Assembly (NCBI RefSeq): GCF_004193775.1
Contig: NC_041010.1
Location: forward strand, 44,071,562 to 44,135,561
From: Glycine soja
Lineage: Eukaryota; Streptophyta; Magnoliopsida; Fabales; Fabaceae
Direction of reading: 5' to 3'
DNA: 64,000 nucleotides
In this document: piece by piece, positions 1 to 12,857 of the stretch
Position numbering within the stretch: position 1 is the stretch's first letter
Layout of the letters: each line of letters opens with the position of its first letter
Program-made: the position numbers and the translations under genes
Notes under the pieces: model-generated
The model's database searches: none
What the model was told of the DNA's origin: nothing
What the model saw: only the letters and a program-made list of their open reading frames with translations

Positions 1-162
1 ATCTTGAAAGGTTCTGAAGCTGCCACCAATTATGAGACTAACCATGGGACTCTAATTATTCATTCTAAAAGGACCCCAAGTTTGGATGAAATCCAAAGTT
101 ATAAATGCTACACTGACTTACCGTGGCACATTAAAAATGGGGGAAAGCTCACTCCTCCTATC

Positions 163-2743
163 TCACTTTGAACTAATGTAGGGATTTTTGGTGGAAAACT
201 TAAAAAGCATATAATGCTTGTAAGGCTTTTCTGGTGTCACAATTGTTGAAGGGAAATTAGGCTGATTCACTGAATCAGGGAAGGCTTGAGACTCCAAACA
301 TAGTCCTGAATGAGATTGGTACACATATCCACCTTTTCCCTTCAAATCCTTAACATAGTTACCAGTGTAGAACTGCAAACCAGGAGCATTTGTGAACAAC
401 TCCAACACTCTCCCTGATTTCTTATCCTGCACTATAGCTGCTAGCTTGATCTTTTGGCCCTTCTCACCATCAAGAACATAGTTGATGTCATAGCCTTTGG
501 TTTCAGCCAATTGATTGATCCTGCTTCCAACAGTTTGTGGCTTAAGGAAATCATAAGCTGTTCCTTTCACCGAAGCAAATTTGCCTGTTGGAATGAGTTT
601 GCTGTCCACAGGTGTGATTTTGGAACCAAAGATCTGCACCACTTCATTTAGGATGTTGCCACTGTTGTGGCCTCCTAGGTTCCAGTAAGCATGGTTTGCC
701 AAATTCACTGGTGTTGGCTTGTTTAGAGTTTTTCCTTTCATAAGTATAACCAATTGGTTTTTCCCAGTTAGAATGTAGCTCACAGTTACTAGGAGATCAC
801 CAGGGAATCCTGAAACAATTGGAGCATCCAAAATGTCACATACATGTCATAAGTTCTATTTCTTTGTCAGAAATTATTGAAGGTATCAAAGTCTAAGAAA
901 TTGACTTCTATCTTTAAATATAGCAAAGATAAAGTACTTTTAGTAGTTAATGAGAAAATCAACTATTGATATTTCAAGACATTCATGATTTGTTATACAT
1001 GTACACTTAATATCATCGGTTGGTTTTTATTTATTTATTTTTGTCTGTCTTACAACAACTCATACACACTGTTTAATCAACTGAGTTAGATTTTCTTAAT
1101 AATTGTTTTTTATCACTAACAATTGAGATTACTTAATTTACCCTTAAAAAATTAGTTGTTCACTTTAGAAGCAATGGAAATAATGAAATTGTTTACCTTG
1201 TTCACCATCAATACTGTGGTAACTGAAGGTAATGCTGGGACTTGGACCTTCTTTTTGATACCTTTTCACTTTCCAAAGAACATCACTAAATCCTCTGGCT
1301 CCACCTAATTAGTAGGACAGGCAAAGGACTATGAGTGCATTCTATATGAGATGTAGTGCTAAATGGACAATACAACTATGGTATAAATTCTTTGCTAAGG
1401 ATTTACTTATGGTTAACATACCATGAAGTGTATTGTTTCCTTCATTAGCAACTAATTTGTAATGGATTCCATTTAGAGTAAACTGAGCTCCTCCAATTCT
1501 GTTAGCAACCCGGCCAACAGTTGCTCCAAAATATGTTGTATCATTCTGCAAATAGTTTGGCATGCAATAACTGGTTACATTATGCACTACATCTGAGATG
1601 TTAGATACCAACAAAAAGAGCAAACTTTGTAGGGTGAAGAGAGAAAAAAAATATTGAATTGAAAAGAAAATAAAGAAAAGAAAAATGAATTGTCATATCT
1701 ATAATTTAACTTTTTCTTTTTCCTTTTTTTCAATTAAATAAAAAATATCATTATCCTTGTTTTTTGTTTAAAAAAAATCCTCTTTCCAAGCATACTAAAA
1801 ATGTTTTGAAAGATTTTAAAGATGTTTAGTAAGATCCAAAAGTAATTATACTTTTAAAACCTCGCAACCTAATCTTTTGGATATGATGGGAATTCCCACA
1901 TTTTTTATTTGTGTCCGTTTAAATCTCTCTCGACGTCACTTTTCTCACTTAGTGCGTCACTCTCTCTAAGAAATCTCTTAGATACCTAGGACCCAATTGA
2001 GTAATTATAATTGAGTATTTGTGGTTTAGGCTTATACAATAATATTTTATGCGAGTCTTTGTTGGTAATTTTCTCATGTCTTTTTTTCCTTGTCTAGTAA
2101 TTTTAGAGATGTCTCCTCTTTCTATCACTTTTTCTGAAAAATAAAAAAGATATGTCCCTGATATTTCTCTTTATATGTATAAAAAATGTTAAAAATTTGT
2201 CCTTTAAAACATTTTTTTAATATTGATGGAAATATATTAAAATTATAAAATTCTGTAGATTTTATTTTTATTCAATAAAATTTATTATATTTTTATAGTT
2301 TGCAATAAATCTTAATCAATAATAAGAAATATATATTAAAAAAAACTCCTATATTGTTAACACTCCACACATATAAATATTAATAGGCATTCCTTCCTCC
2401 AAAGTCCAACTTCCGCCATGTAATTTTAGCAAAAGAAAAAAGAAAAAAAAACCTTCCCAATGTAACTTTTAATAATAGTACCCTCAAGGCTTAAATGGTT
2501 GGATATGTTATTGTGAAATGCTTAATGCCACACATGCATCACGTGACTTCTGCCCATCTGTTTCCCAACATTATCATCAATTAGGGGCACTTCACCTACC
2601 GCATGTATAGTGAGTCCTTTCTACAATTTGTCAAAAGAATAATCATCTTTGGAGTCTTCGAATGTGTTCCATTGTCTTTTTATTTATTTTTTAAATAATT
2701 TAAAAATAATTTTTCAATATCAATTTTTCGACCAAAAGAATGG

Positions 2744-2806
<63 letters not shown>

Positions 2807-2856
2807 GTTTAAGTGCATGAAATAGTTATATATTATGAAGTTTAATTACATAAAAT

Positions 2857-2899
<43 letters not shown>

Positions 2900-4672
2900 T
2901 ATACAATTTCATAATAAAATATAAATGATAAATACTTTTGTTATTTAAACATATTTAACATAATTTAACTCTTAATTAAATGTATAAAAATTATTGAAAA
3001 AGAAATTTATTCTTTAAAATTTTTATGTTTAGAGAGAAATTAATATACAATTATAATTTAAAAATATCTTTACTAGACATCAAATATTTTAGCAAAAAGT
3101 AACACAAAGAAAAAGAAATTTTTTTTATTTTCATTGTTATTGCATCCAATGATTATATCTTTACGAAGGACATCATTGCAACCCCAATACTTCATAGAGA
3201 TTATACGAAGGACATCATTGCATTTGCAACCCCAATATTCCCGGGGATTGCACAAGTCCGTTAATTCTAATGTGCAGGATGTGATTTCCTCAGTTCTATC
3301 CTCCACATACTTCACTGATCAGAAAAAAACCACATCTACTCATCATTAATTATATGTTTTTGTTTTAAGGTTATAAAATAGCTAATAACAGATATGCAAG
3401 AGAAGCCAAATCCCTTTAAAAATAATCTTTACATGTAAAATTTTAATTTATTTTTACAATTTTAAAAATAAGACCTTAGTAAATTAAAATTAAACGAATT
3501 TATATTCATTTAATTAAATTTTTGAAAAGAATATTTTTTTAAAAAAAATTATGTACGTATAATCTTAAAACAACAAATATTTTAGAATAAAAAAAGTATT
3601 GGATAGTAGAAAGCAATAGGTTTTTATATGTAGCCTAGCAAGTATATCATGAATAGAGAATATCAAAGTGGAGACAATTACAAAAGGGACATTGAGAATT
3701 ATAAAGCGAAACCTTCAAAGTTTAACTTAAATGTGGACCCTTTTTTCAATGAACTGACATAAACGTGAAAGCTGTCCTTATCGCATTCATATAAAAATAT
3801 AAATAGCCTTAAATAAATAACAAAATGAGACTATCAAAGTAAACAGAAAGAATAAATGGACACTTTTTTTCCTCAAAGATATACCAATATTTGTCGTTAA
3901 ATTCACTTTTAAAACCATATCAAAATAGTTCGCCAGATGAATTCTGATTATCACAACAGTATTTTAATGTCACTAATTAATAAAATTTAATCTAAGACCT
4001 AAGACCTAAGATCGTATATTTCAGGATAAATAATAGTAATATTAATAATAATGAGTGGATATCGAGGCAAGTGATGCCTAGGAGTCAATAGATCATTAGA
4101 AGGAAATTGTTAGCAAACGACAATCTATACTCCAAATCTTGGCCTTTCATTTGTTTGAAACCTAAATATATATTAATAGCTATCACATGTTTGAATAAAT
4201 CCAAGTTGTTGAACAACGAGGATATTCTAGCTTTGCACAAGAAAAAAAAACACATAAGGTAGGAAAGTCTGCAAACACAGTAATCAACAAATTCATGCAA
4301 CATAATGTTTTGGGGGAAGAATTAGAGAGTAGACTCACAGTGTAATCCTTAACAGAATCATATCCAAGAACAACATCACTCAACTTTCCTGAAAAGAAAT
4401 CACAGTGAAAGAAGCCAAATATATAAGGGAATCAAATTTGAAGGTAATTAAAGGAATCAGCATTTGAAGTTTTGAAGAAGCATACCATTCTTATCAGGAA
4501 TCACCAGGGACAAAATTGAAGCACCCCAGTTGGTGACCTTCAAAGAAAGGTCACCTTTATTGAGCTCAAAAATTCCAATCTTTTCCTTCTTTTCAACATC
4601 AAAGCAATTCACAAACCCAGAAGAAGCTGCTATGATCAGACATAACAGCAATACAAAGAAGATCTTGGTCAT
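163..4672 (-). CDS. Aldose 1-epimerase (galactose mutarotase-like), secretory, 5 exons
   Basis: Aldose 1-epimerases interconvert the alpha and beta anomers of hexoses. Exons on the minus strand: 4672-4486, 4388-4339, 1545-1422, 1304-1197, 809-163. All junctions are GT-AG and the phases close to 371 aa, usual for the family. A hydrophobic signal peptide covers about residues 3-24, so the protein probably enters the secretory pathway. Family motifs are present: NNTLHGG (His120), NHAYWNLGGH (His196) and GLCLESQAFPDS (Glu329). These match the two catalytic histidines and the general-base glutamate of mutarotases. I chose the ATG at 4672 because the slightly longer in-frame reading starts with GTG. 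Intron 2 is unusually long (4338-1546) and holds two (TA)n tracts. Family assignment is firm; sugar preference and exact location are unknown. Confidence 0.93.
1546..4338 (-). other. Large intron 2 of the epimerase gene
   Basis: This 2.8-kb intron is AT-rich and has no credible internal gene. It holds (TA)n runs at about 2746-2803 and 2861-2897, and a short direct duplication around 3162-3240 in which a GAAGGACATCATTGCA block occurs twice. The small ORFs inside it look like chance frames. Confidence 0.7.
2746..2803. repeat. (TA)n microsatellite
   Basis: An uninterrupted run of about 29 TA units lies in intron 2 of the epimerase gene. A second run of about 18 units follows at 2861-2897. Confidence 0.95.
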
Positions 4673-4721
4673 TTTTTCTTGCACTGGAATTTGCTATGTC
4701 CTAAAGCTAGCTAAATAATGG

Positions 4722-4730
4722 TTTATATAA
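4722..4730 (-). promoter_or_regulatory. Candidate TATA box of the epimerase gene
   Basis: The minus strand reads TATATAAAC about 50 bp upstream of the chosen ATG, a plausible TATA-box position for a short 5' leader. It is judged by motif and distance only. Confidence 0.45.
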
Positions 4731-5690
4731 AGGGATAGGAGGAAGCAATAATGAAGGGGTAAATGGGAATGGTGAAAGGCAGTGGGTAAGAGTGTAACAA
4801 AGCACACAATTAATTAACTATTTCCAGCTTTAGGCAAAGTTGGGCCGAACTGGACTCTGCACGTTATGTGGACCCGTGGGAGGTACTTGTTTGTCTTCAT
4901 GTCATCCCTAAGTCAAGAAATTTATATGTTCAAGGTTTTACTAGTATTTTTTACTTCTTTTATGAACACAATTTAGAAGAACAAAAGAAATAGACCAATG
5001 GGGTCCCATTTTTATGATAAGAAAAGTTTCCAATTCAAAATATTTTTAGAAAAAACTTATATTATCTCACCTTCAAAAGACGAGTAAAGACTGAAACTTA
5101 CAACATGTCGTGTGAATTTTTCTCTTCCTCCACTTGACCAACTACAACTTGAAGTTAGTTTCAGAGGTATTTTTGTATTTATAAATTTATTATCAGCATA
5201 TCATGTTATTTTTTCCTTTGTAAAAAATGATAAGAAGAAAACTGAAATGAAAATAAAATATTGTTTTTGAGATATTCTACGTGAAAATAAAACAAATTGT
5301 CAGAAAATAAGGTAAATATTTTTTCAGGCAAAAAATGTTTAGAAATTTCTCATTACTGCATGACACAACTTGGTGACGTGGGTAAGCTTTTCAATTTACG
5401 GAGTTTGGAGGTCTTTGTTGAGATATGTTAAGTTTGATATTTACTTTATTCAAAATGATGGTAAAATTACTTGTTTAAACTCCAACCCAAACAAAACTTG
5501 ATAACGTGTGTAATTTAACCGAGTCAATTTAATTTTTTCACATAATAAATGAATTTTAATATTTTATATAATTAAATCATAAATTAAAATCGTGATATAT
5601 TTTATAATGTATATTTTAACACAAGTATTATTAATACAAATATAATATTATATTATATAAAATACTACTAATATAAAGTTAAAAAATACG

Positions 5691-5745
<55 letters not shown>

Positions 5746-6464
5746 CTCTAATTAAGTTGAGCTAACTCGAAGTATTATAATCCCGAGAGTTTAATTTATA
5801 ATACAGAAACTCGTCAAAATTAACTTCAAAATGGACAGGGTTAACAAAACAAGACAGATCCTGAACAGTCTTGGTAAAGTTTGCGAATTTTTTGTTTCTA
5901 TTTCAATAATTAATGAATAATTTCTGCAAACCTAAATATATGTAGTTTTTCGGCTTTTTAGGTCCATACTAGTATGTAGGTTTTAAGGCTAGGCTAAAAC
6001 CTTTGACCAAGAAAAGAAAACAAAGAAAGAAGGAAGGAAGGGCTAAAACTTGCTTCCAAATTTAGAACATACATGGGCTGAAGTTTTCTGTACCTAATAA
6101 AACTTAACTAACACTCTTTATATATTTTGAAAATCTTAATTCAAAATGTAATTTAATTTACTTTTTCGATTGGGCTTTCAGGATTATAAAAGAAGTGTTG
6201 ATTTATATGATGTGTACAGGAAGAAAGTCTAGAACATAGTTGATTATAGTTTGAGCTTGGACATTTATATCTTGCACTCGCATTATTGCATCAGACATCT
6301 CTTATTGCATTCTGGAATGAAAAATTATATTTTAGAATGGACTTGAATGTACATGTAATGGGAGGTGAAGGATACAATATAATGAGGTGCACGATATAAT
6401 AACCTTGAGCTTGAGAGTTGCTTGGCCCATTCTTTAAGAAATGCATAACATAAAACGGCTAATT
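4731..6464. other. AT-rich spacer upstream of the epimerase
   Basis: No gene seen. The stretch contains promoter-proximal sequence for the epimerase and a (TA)n run at about 5693-5741. Confidence 0.6.
5693..5741. repeat. (TA)n microsatellite
   Basis: An uninterrupted run of about 24 TA units in the spacer. Confidence 0.95.
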
Positions 6465-7170
6465 GCACCTTTCTTTTTTGCCAGCTAAATGCACCTTCCT
6501 TATGTAATTTTATTTTTTTCCTAAAAAATTACCTCTTTTCGAAAAGTATTTTAACACTTTTATAAAACTAAATTTTAAAAGTATTAAATGTTTTCTGAAA
6601 AATGCTTTTTTGAAAGTGTTATAGGGCTTTCAGAAATTTACTTTCCGGAAGCAAAAATATGATTTGTCTGGATTTGCTAAGAGAGATACGAAGTCCCCTT
6701 CCCCCCACTACCTCCACCTTCGATGAATCCCTCCATCGTTGTGATAACATATGTGAGCATATTCAATTATGCAAGTGTCGACAATGAAGAAGAACATCAA
6801 AACATAATGGTGGTGTTGGTAGAAAATTCGTAACAAAGGGGTGCATAAGGGGAGGGGTTCATAGGGGGAACTAAAAATGAGGAGAAGTGCTTTATGAAAG
6901 TGTTGAGGATACTCGACTCCAAGACGAAGATGTTTGGGAAGTTCTGATTTGCCTCTCTGAGGGCAATTCCATGCAAATCCTATTTTTGCTTCTTGTAGGT
7001 AAATTTGGAAAGTGTTATAACACTTCTGGAAAGTAGTTTTCCGAAAAACATTAAAACACCTTCAAAAAAGTAATTTTTGGAAGTGTTAAATAGAATTTAG
7101 TTTTGGAAAAGGATAATTTGAGAAAGACAAACAAAATTATATAAGGGAGGTACATTTACAAATTTCTTGC
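6465..7170. mobile_element. Non-autonomous long inverted-repeat element (MITE or MULE-like)
   Basis: The segment from about 6465 to 6660 reappears as an imperfect reverse complement at about 6990 to 7170. Matching blocks include the outer ACCTTCCTTATGTAATTTT against ACCTCCCTTATATAATTTT and the inner CTTTTTTGAAAGTGTT against CTTTTTTGAAGGTGTT. The arms are about 180 bp, and the roughly 330-bp centre has no coding potential. This is the layout of a transposase-dependent, non-autonomous DNA element. TTGCA occurs near both outer edges, but I could not fix a target duplication, so the superfamily is open. Confidence 0.6.
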
Positions 7171-8372
7171 ATTACAATGCTTGAGTTGGGCTTCAGTTTA
7201 AGGACATAAATATTGGGCTACACACAAAAAAATTATATGGTATGATAAATATCTAAATACTCTACTCTATCTATCTATGACGTATAAGTTAGAAATTATA
7301 ACTTCTTACAATAACAACAAAGCCTAATCCTGTTAATCAGTCACGAATGATCTATGTTAGGTATAATGACGAGTTTTACGTTTATTGTTGAGGGTCTAAT
7401 ACAAGCTTCTTCCTTAATTTGGACTTGAGACCGAATAGAAGAACATTAGCGGAGTTTATAACTTCCTAAAAATAAGTTATATTTATCATCAAGCCATTAG
7501 CATAAATATAACATATTAGCCATAATCGTGGCTTGTTGACATAAATATAAATTATGGTCGCAAGCAAAGTAGCATCAGAAAGATATATATAACATCAAGC
7601 ATAACAAAAATGCTATTCCCTGCTTGAATTTGTATGCCAGAACAAACCACGATGCTAGATGTATTCTAACTGATCTGCAATATCTTAACAATAGTCACCC
7701 AAGATAGATGGATTAGTCATGAGCCATAACGAGCTATTAATATATAAATTGGCATCTAGATCTATGTCCGACAAAGAGAATAGAATAAAATAAATAAGCT
7801 GAATAATAAGACTATATTAATTAGATTTATAGTTGCATTGAATCAGACAATCATAGAGAAATCTTGTTCGTTTAACTGGCCCATAATCAATTGCTGATTT
7901 GCTGTTCAATAAACTTAAACCAGATCATCGGATCTATACATCGAGAGAATCTCTGTGCCTTCCAATTTACAATATTCTGTAGATAATAATGAATTCCGCA
8001 AATAAGCTAAGCACTGAAATGTTGCCACAAATTAAACCGGGCATTAGCATGAAAATAGATTCAGGCTAGAATTTTTTAAGACAAGTTATTGATACCCTAA
8101 TTTCCCAGCAATATCATGTTTCAAGATAGCTAGTTTATATACTAATGTGAATTTAGAGATTATACAAAAGCTACCGCATCATAAGTCTAATTTAATATCC
8201 AGACATACAACAGATTATATGCATTTCAATAAGATTGACATACGAATTACAAACTATATGTGGGTCCAGCACTCCAGTTTCATAGTAGTGCTTGTTGTGC
8301 CCATCTTATTCACGAATAAAAACCATAAAACATGATATATGATATCATCATGCTTCTTATTTCCATCATTAT
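7171..8372. other. Spacer including the duplicated 3' flank of the PQQ cluster
   Basis: No gene seen. From about 8085 the sequence is diverged but alignable with 12530-12840, the 3' flank of the intact PQQ gene. The duplication unit therefore included downstream sequence. A stretch at about 7310-7450 looks like dispersed repeat, but I could not assign it. Confidence 0.55.
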
Positions 8373-8786
8373 TGTTAGATACAGAGTGTCAAGATAATCT
8401 GATTTTCGAGGAACCAGTGCCTCCAAAGAAAAGAAATTAAAAGAGAAGAGAATGAGAGATAATTACTAACTTCATTCCTATTGACGTTGTTATTACATAG
8501 TAGGTAGTATTTATATAATGAAATTCTACATAACAGAATTTGTCATTTTGTACTATAGAATATCAGAATTAGTTATTCTTGTTTTCTCATTCCTCAGCAT
8601 CAAATCCTGCAACATCAAATCCTGCCGCATCATTCCTTCAAGATCAGGATTCCTCAAATGTAATCCAGCAGGCCTTGCAATCTTCCTCTTAATTCTGCTT
8701 GCTATTTGCATTATGTTTCTGCTTGTTTTACATCTGCTAGTTGTACCCCTGTGTCTGTTGTGCGATCATCAGTATCAATTGTATCA
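8373..8786 (-). mobile_element. Solo LTR related to the chromovirus LTR at 28.7-33.8 kb
   Basis: The block starts with TG and ends with CA. Its last bases, GTATCAATTGTATCA, match the end of the LTRs of the complete element at 28682-33835. It is flanked by ATTAT (8368-8372) and ACTAT (8787-8791), a 5-bp target duplication with one mismatch. Comparison with the paralogous flank near 12825-12845 shows the insertion interrupts otherwise collinear sequence. No internal region remains, so it is the product of LTR-LTR recombination. Read on the minus strand, its first codons include VDTIDT, resembling the polyprotein tail (IDTIDT) encoded in the complete element's LTR. Confidence 0.75.
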
Positions 8787-8799
8787 ACTATCCATAGAA

Positions 8800-10546
8800 T
8801 TTTGCCTAGACACAAGGCAAAAAGTGAAGTTCCAGCAAAAACATTTCCAAGAAACACTCCATTGCCTATCTTATATCCATTTCCTAAATATATACACCCA
8901 TCACTGACGGACATGCCACCATACACAGTCGATCCAGTCTCATATGACCATTCAATTTTACCAGTCTTACCGTTAATTGCATAAATAGGTCCTTTTTGAT
9001 TTGTGGATCCTGCAAAGACAATGTCATTAGCTACAGTAATAGGACCATTAGCTTTGGCATTACTAGCTAGGGTTAGCTGTGTACCACAAGATCTTTCCAC
9101 TACATGCTTCCATTGCCACCCACCCTCCACTAGTTGTAGTCTCGGTGGATGGTCTAAGAGTGACCTCTCAATACTCTTACCATTTTTATCTCTTTTTTTT
9201 TCATATCACATTATATTATCTATCTTATTTATACATTTATCTCTATAAAGATAGGAAAGATAAATAAAAAAATGTTAACCATATATTATTTCTAATATTT
9301 TTTTACTAGTTGGTCAACTTTATATAAAATTCTAAGAAAGGGTTGTTAAATAGAAAGTAAAACACTAGTTTGTGATTTCTAATAAATTTCAAGACTTATT
9401 AATTATACTTTTGGCCTCTTAAATATCTTAATTGGATTATTTTGATCCTCATATTCAAACTATACAAATTAGATATCTTAAACATTATAATTGTACAACT
9501 TTTGTCCCTCAGTCAATTTTTGCTAAATTTTTAACAAAAAATATGTTGGTATCACATGACACTAATGATAATGTGACCATCAACATCTTATCTTACAAAT
9601 ATGCAAATGTAGTTTAATTATACGTATGCTCACGGTTGCAATTATGAAGACTCAAAATGTAATTAAGTTAGACAACATGTTAGTTATCAAGTCATGAATT
9701 TGTTAGTAAGTGTCACATCATTAATAAAGTCAATTAAATATTTAATAAAAATATTGACAGGAAGAACAAATTCTATAATTACACTGCTTGAAAGATTCAA
9801 CTCTGGTATAATTGAAATTTGAAGGAAATGCAATTAAGTAAAATATGCACTTATAGTAGAAAGTGTTTTAAAAAAAAGTAATTAAAAACTTTATGACTAG
9901 CATGTTTCTCATAAGTCATAATGGTATTCTTCATTCTTTAAATGTTACCGTAGGCCAAATGAGCTTGTCGTCGTCACGGTGCAAAGCCCAAGCAAAACCA
10001 CTCTTCTGCACAGCAACAACATCTTGTTCCATTGACATGAATTGTGAGCATCATTGGTGCCTCCCCAAAATCAGCATCTGGGCTAGGACAAGGTGGACAA
10101 TTAATACTAGGTATTGTTGACAAATTGAGGCATGAAACAAACCACACACCAAATCCTCCCAATGGGTGGTACCATTTGATACTTCCATCGTCCAAGTCAA
10201 GCGCCACAATTGAATCGGAGTGATTGTCTGACTCAACACACTCATCAGGATGAGTAGGTTGTGTCACATTATTCTCTCTTTCTTGACATTCAAGTATGTC
10301 AAAAGGGGCAGTATACAAGTTTCCAGTGGCAATGTATATATATGGTTCCTTGATGCATCAATGGGAGGGCTACTTCTCCACACAGCCGCTCCAGAATATT
10401 CTCCTTTTTGTCCATGATTATCAGGGATCATGTAGGTTTGCCACAAAATGCCACCAGCTTGAATGTTTAGCTTTGAGAAGCTTCCACCAAAGGTGCAACG
10501 TTCTTCAGGTGGGAGGCCTTCTTCTTGTGAAGATGTCCCAACATAA
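8800..10546 (-). pseudogene. PQQ beta-propeller dehydrogenase-like pseudogene, copy 1
   Basis: This is a decayed paralogue of the gene at 12858-16947. Recognisable parts are the 3' part of the last exon (about 9175-8800) and exon 3 (about 10546-9945). Exons 1 and 2 are missing. Damage seen: the first ~130 bp of the last exon are lost, at least two frameshifts fall near 9050-9130, a small deletion removes the normal stop near 8815, frameshifts in exon 3 near 10020 and 10310 split the reading, and the exon 3 acceptor AG is gone (ATTGGGG where the intact copy has ACAGGGC). The donor after exon 3 survives. A solo LTR abuts the old 3' end. It cannot encode a full protein. Confidence 0.88.
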
Positions 10547-12857
10547 TAAGCCCCAATGGAACTTCAGTGTAAAGAATATTTGCATTAATTACGTCATTCC
10601 AAGATGAATAACTTGATTAATTTCTGGATTTTAATACGATTAATAATGGAAAGCGTTTGTCTCTACTCCTTATTATCAGTTCTATTTGGATTATTTCTTA
10701 CGTAAAATACCACTATTCTTCATTATTAATATATCAAACTAATAATTTAGAAACCTACAAGTTTTGGCATAATGGTTGAAAACTTTGGGTAATTTGTACA
10801 AAATCCTAAATTTAAAACTTGTTGTCGTACGACAAAAAGATAATAAACATGATAGTTGGATTGATAATTGAGGCTCCTAAATATACCAAATAACTAATAT
10901 TTATAGAAATTAATTAATATGGCTGATCAGTTAAGTTAGCTAACCTGGTCGATAGATCCAATTAATTTTATACTTGATCTATATATCCAGGTTACGTCAC
11001 TAACAACTTGACTACGAAGCCAGCAAGAACAAGTTGGTTCACCATTACATTCGATAAAAAAAATGCTAAATATCTGTTTAGCTTTAAAACCTATGATAAT
11101 TTTTCGTTTTAATTTTTATAAACTTTTATTAGTTTGTAATTTCTGTATTTAAAAAAATGATATAATTTTATTAGTTAGTTAATTTTTGAATAATTCGTTA
11201 TGCACTAGTAATACTTTTCTAGAAACCACATCCCAATAAATTAAATGTAATTCCACGATATCCAAAGAATCGTTATACGAAATTGTAAAGTACTTAAATA
11301 GTCATATAATGAAAAGTCAATGCTTTGCTTTTAGTTGACTTTTGTGCTTTCATCATTTAGAAATGTCAATTTTGATCATGGTAGGAATTATCATTTATAT
11401 ATAATAACTAAATCATTGTTCTCGTTTCTATATTTTATTCTATGGTTCTTCTAATTAAAAAGTAATACTTCAGGAAAAAAATTTAACAAGAAAAAAATAT
11501 TATGTTTAAAACAATATTTTGGCGATGTGATATTTTAATTAAAAAAGAGAAATATACAAAAAATGAGTTCAAAATAATAGTTAAAAAACCCAGAAAGAAG
11601 TAAATGTAGAAGATTATTTAATTTATTTTTACTGGAAGGTTCATAACATTTCATTAATAATAATAGCAAGAATACAATCAAGAATGTTATTAAATATATG
11701 TGGTCTAACAAGCAATCTAAACTCCCGAGCTAGAGAGTGAATAACTAAATTTACTTGTCTAGCATATATTTATTAGGAGGAAAAAAGAGTGTTATATTGC
11801 AACAATTTTTAACATATTTTTCTTAAAATACTTATTATTGTTGTTTAAAGATATTAAAAGTTATAAAATAAAAAATATTTTTTTATACTATCATATATAT
11901 ACATATATTAAATTTATTAACTTTAATCATAATTATCTTTAAAATTATATTTAACATGATTTCTAATTATTGATAGGAGTGAAAATGAATTAAGTCCTTA
12001 TCAGATAAATAAGTCAAACTGATGCTATATATTTTTAATTAAGATCAGAATCAGACTTAACAAAGATAACACATCCAACATATTTTTACTTTTATTGGCT
12101 AATAATGTAAAAACTTTTATATTTACAATAAATAATCATTAAACTAAAAAAATTAGATATTAGAAAACCTAGTTCAATGCATTTAATATAGAAGTCGATT
12201 AGGAAAAGAAATGAACAGCTGTCACCTGTAGAAATCGTGAGGATGTTGTTTATGTAAAGGCTAGCTACTTAATCATATATATATGCGAAGTCAACTTCGC
12301 CAATCTATTGGGTAGAATTAAATATGTCCAAACTTTGATAATCCCTGATCTACGGTTTTATGTGACTGCATATGTATTCGATCGGGGATTTTGTAGTATT
12401 TGGGGGAAGTGTTGACGATGTTAATCTTCTGTTAAACATGAGGGAAAAGTAACATAGTCTTTAATTGGCGTGACAATTTATAATTAGGGGAACATGGAAG
12501 TAGACAAGAGAATGGGATAGAGGATTTTGATCCACTGATACCATAATATTTACTACCCAGTAATATCATGTTTGAAGATAGCTAGCTATGTATAGTACAA
12601 ATGCGAATTTAAATATTGAACAAGAGCACAAAAGCAATCCAAGTGATGATTGTAAGCCTTATTTACTATCTAAACATACAACAGCTAGTATATATTTCAG
12701 TAAGATTCAGACAAAATGTTACACAATATAAGTTGGTCCAGTACTCCAATTTCTTAATAATGCTTTCCATCTTATTCACAAAATAAAAGCCATAAAACAT
12801 GATATAAATGATCATGATCTTGCTTCTCTATTTCTATCACTAACCATAGAACTTTCC
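10547..12857. other. Spacer between PQQ copies 1 and 2
   Basis: AT-rich, with no gene seen. The last ~320 bp (from 12530) match the flank downstream of copy 1 and mark the duplication unit. Confidence 0.6.

Noticed and set aside
4673..4684. Four-codon extension of the epimerase start
   Set aside because: The upstream codon is GTG, and the ATG at 4672 gives a normal signal peptide.
7310..7450. Possible SINE (AACAACAAAGCCT-like start)
   Set aside because: It resembles a common plant repeat, but I could not find boxes, tail or target duplication.
8518..8907. 129-codon plus-strand hydrophobic ORF
   Set aside because: It spans the solo LTR and the antisense of a pseudogene exon. Its composition follows from those, with no start context or family match.
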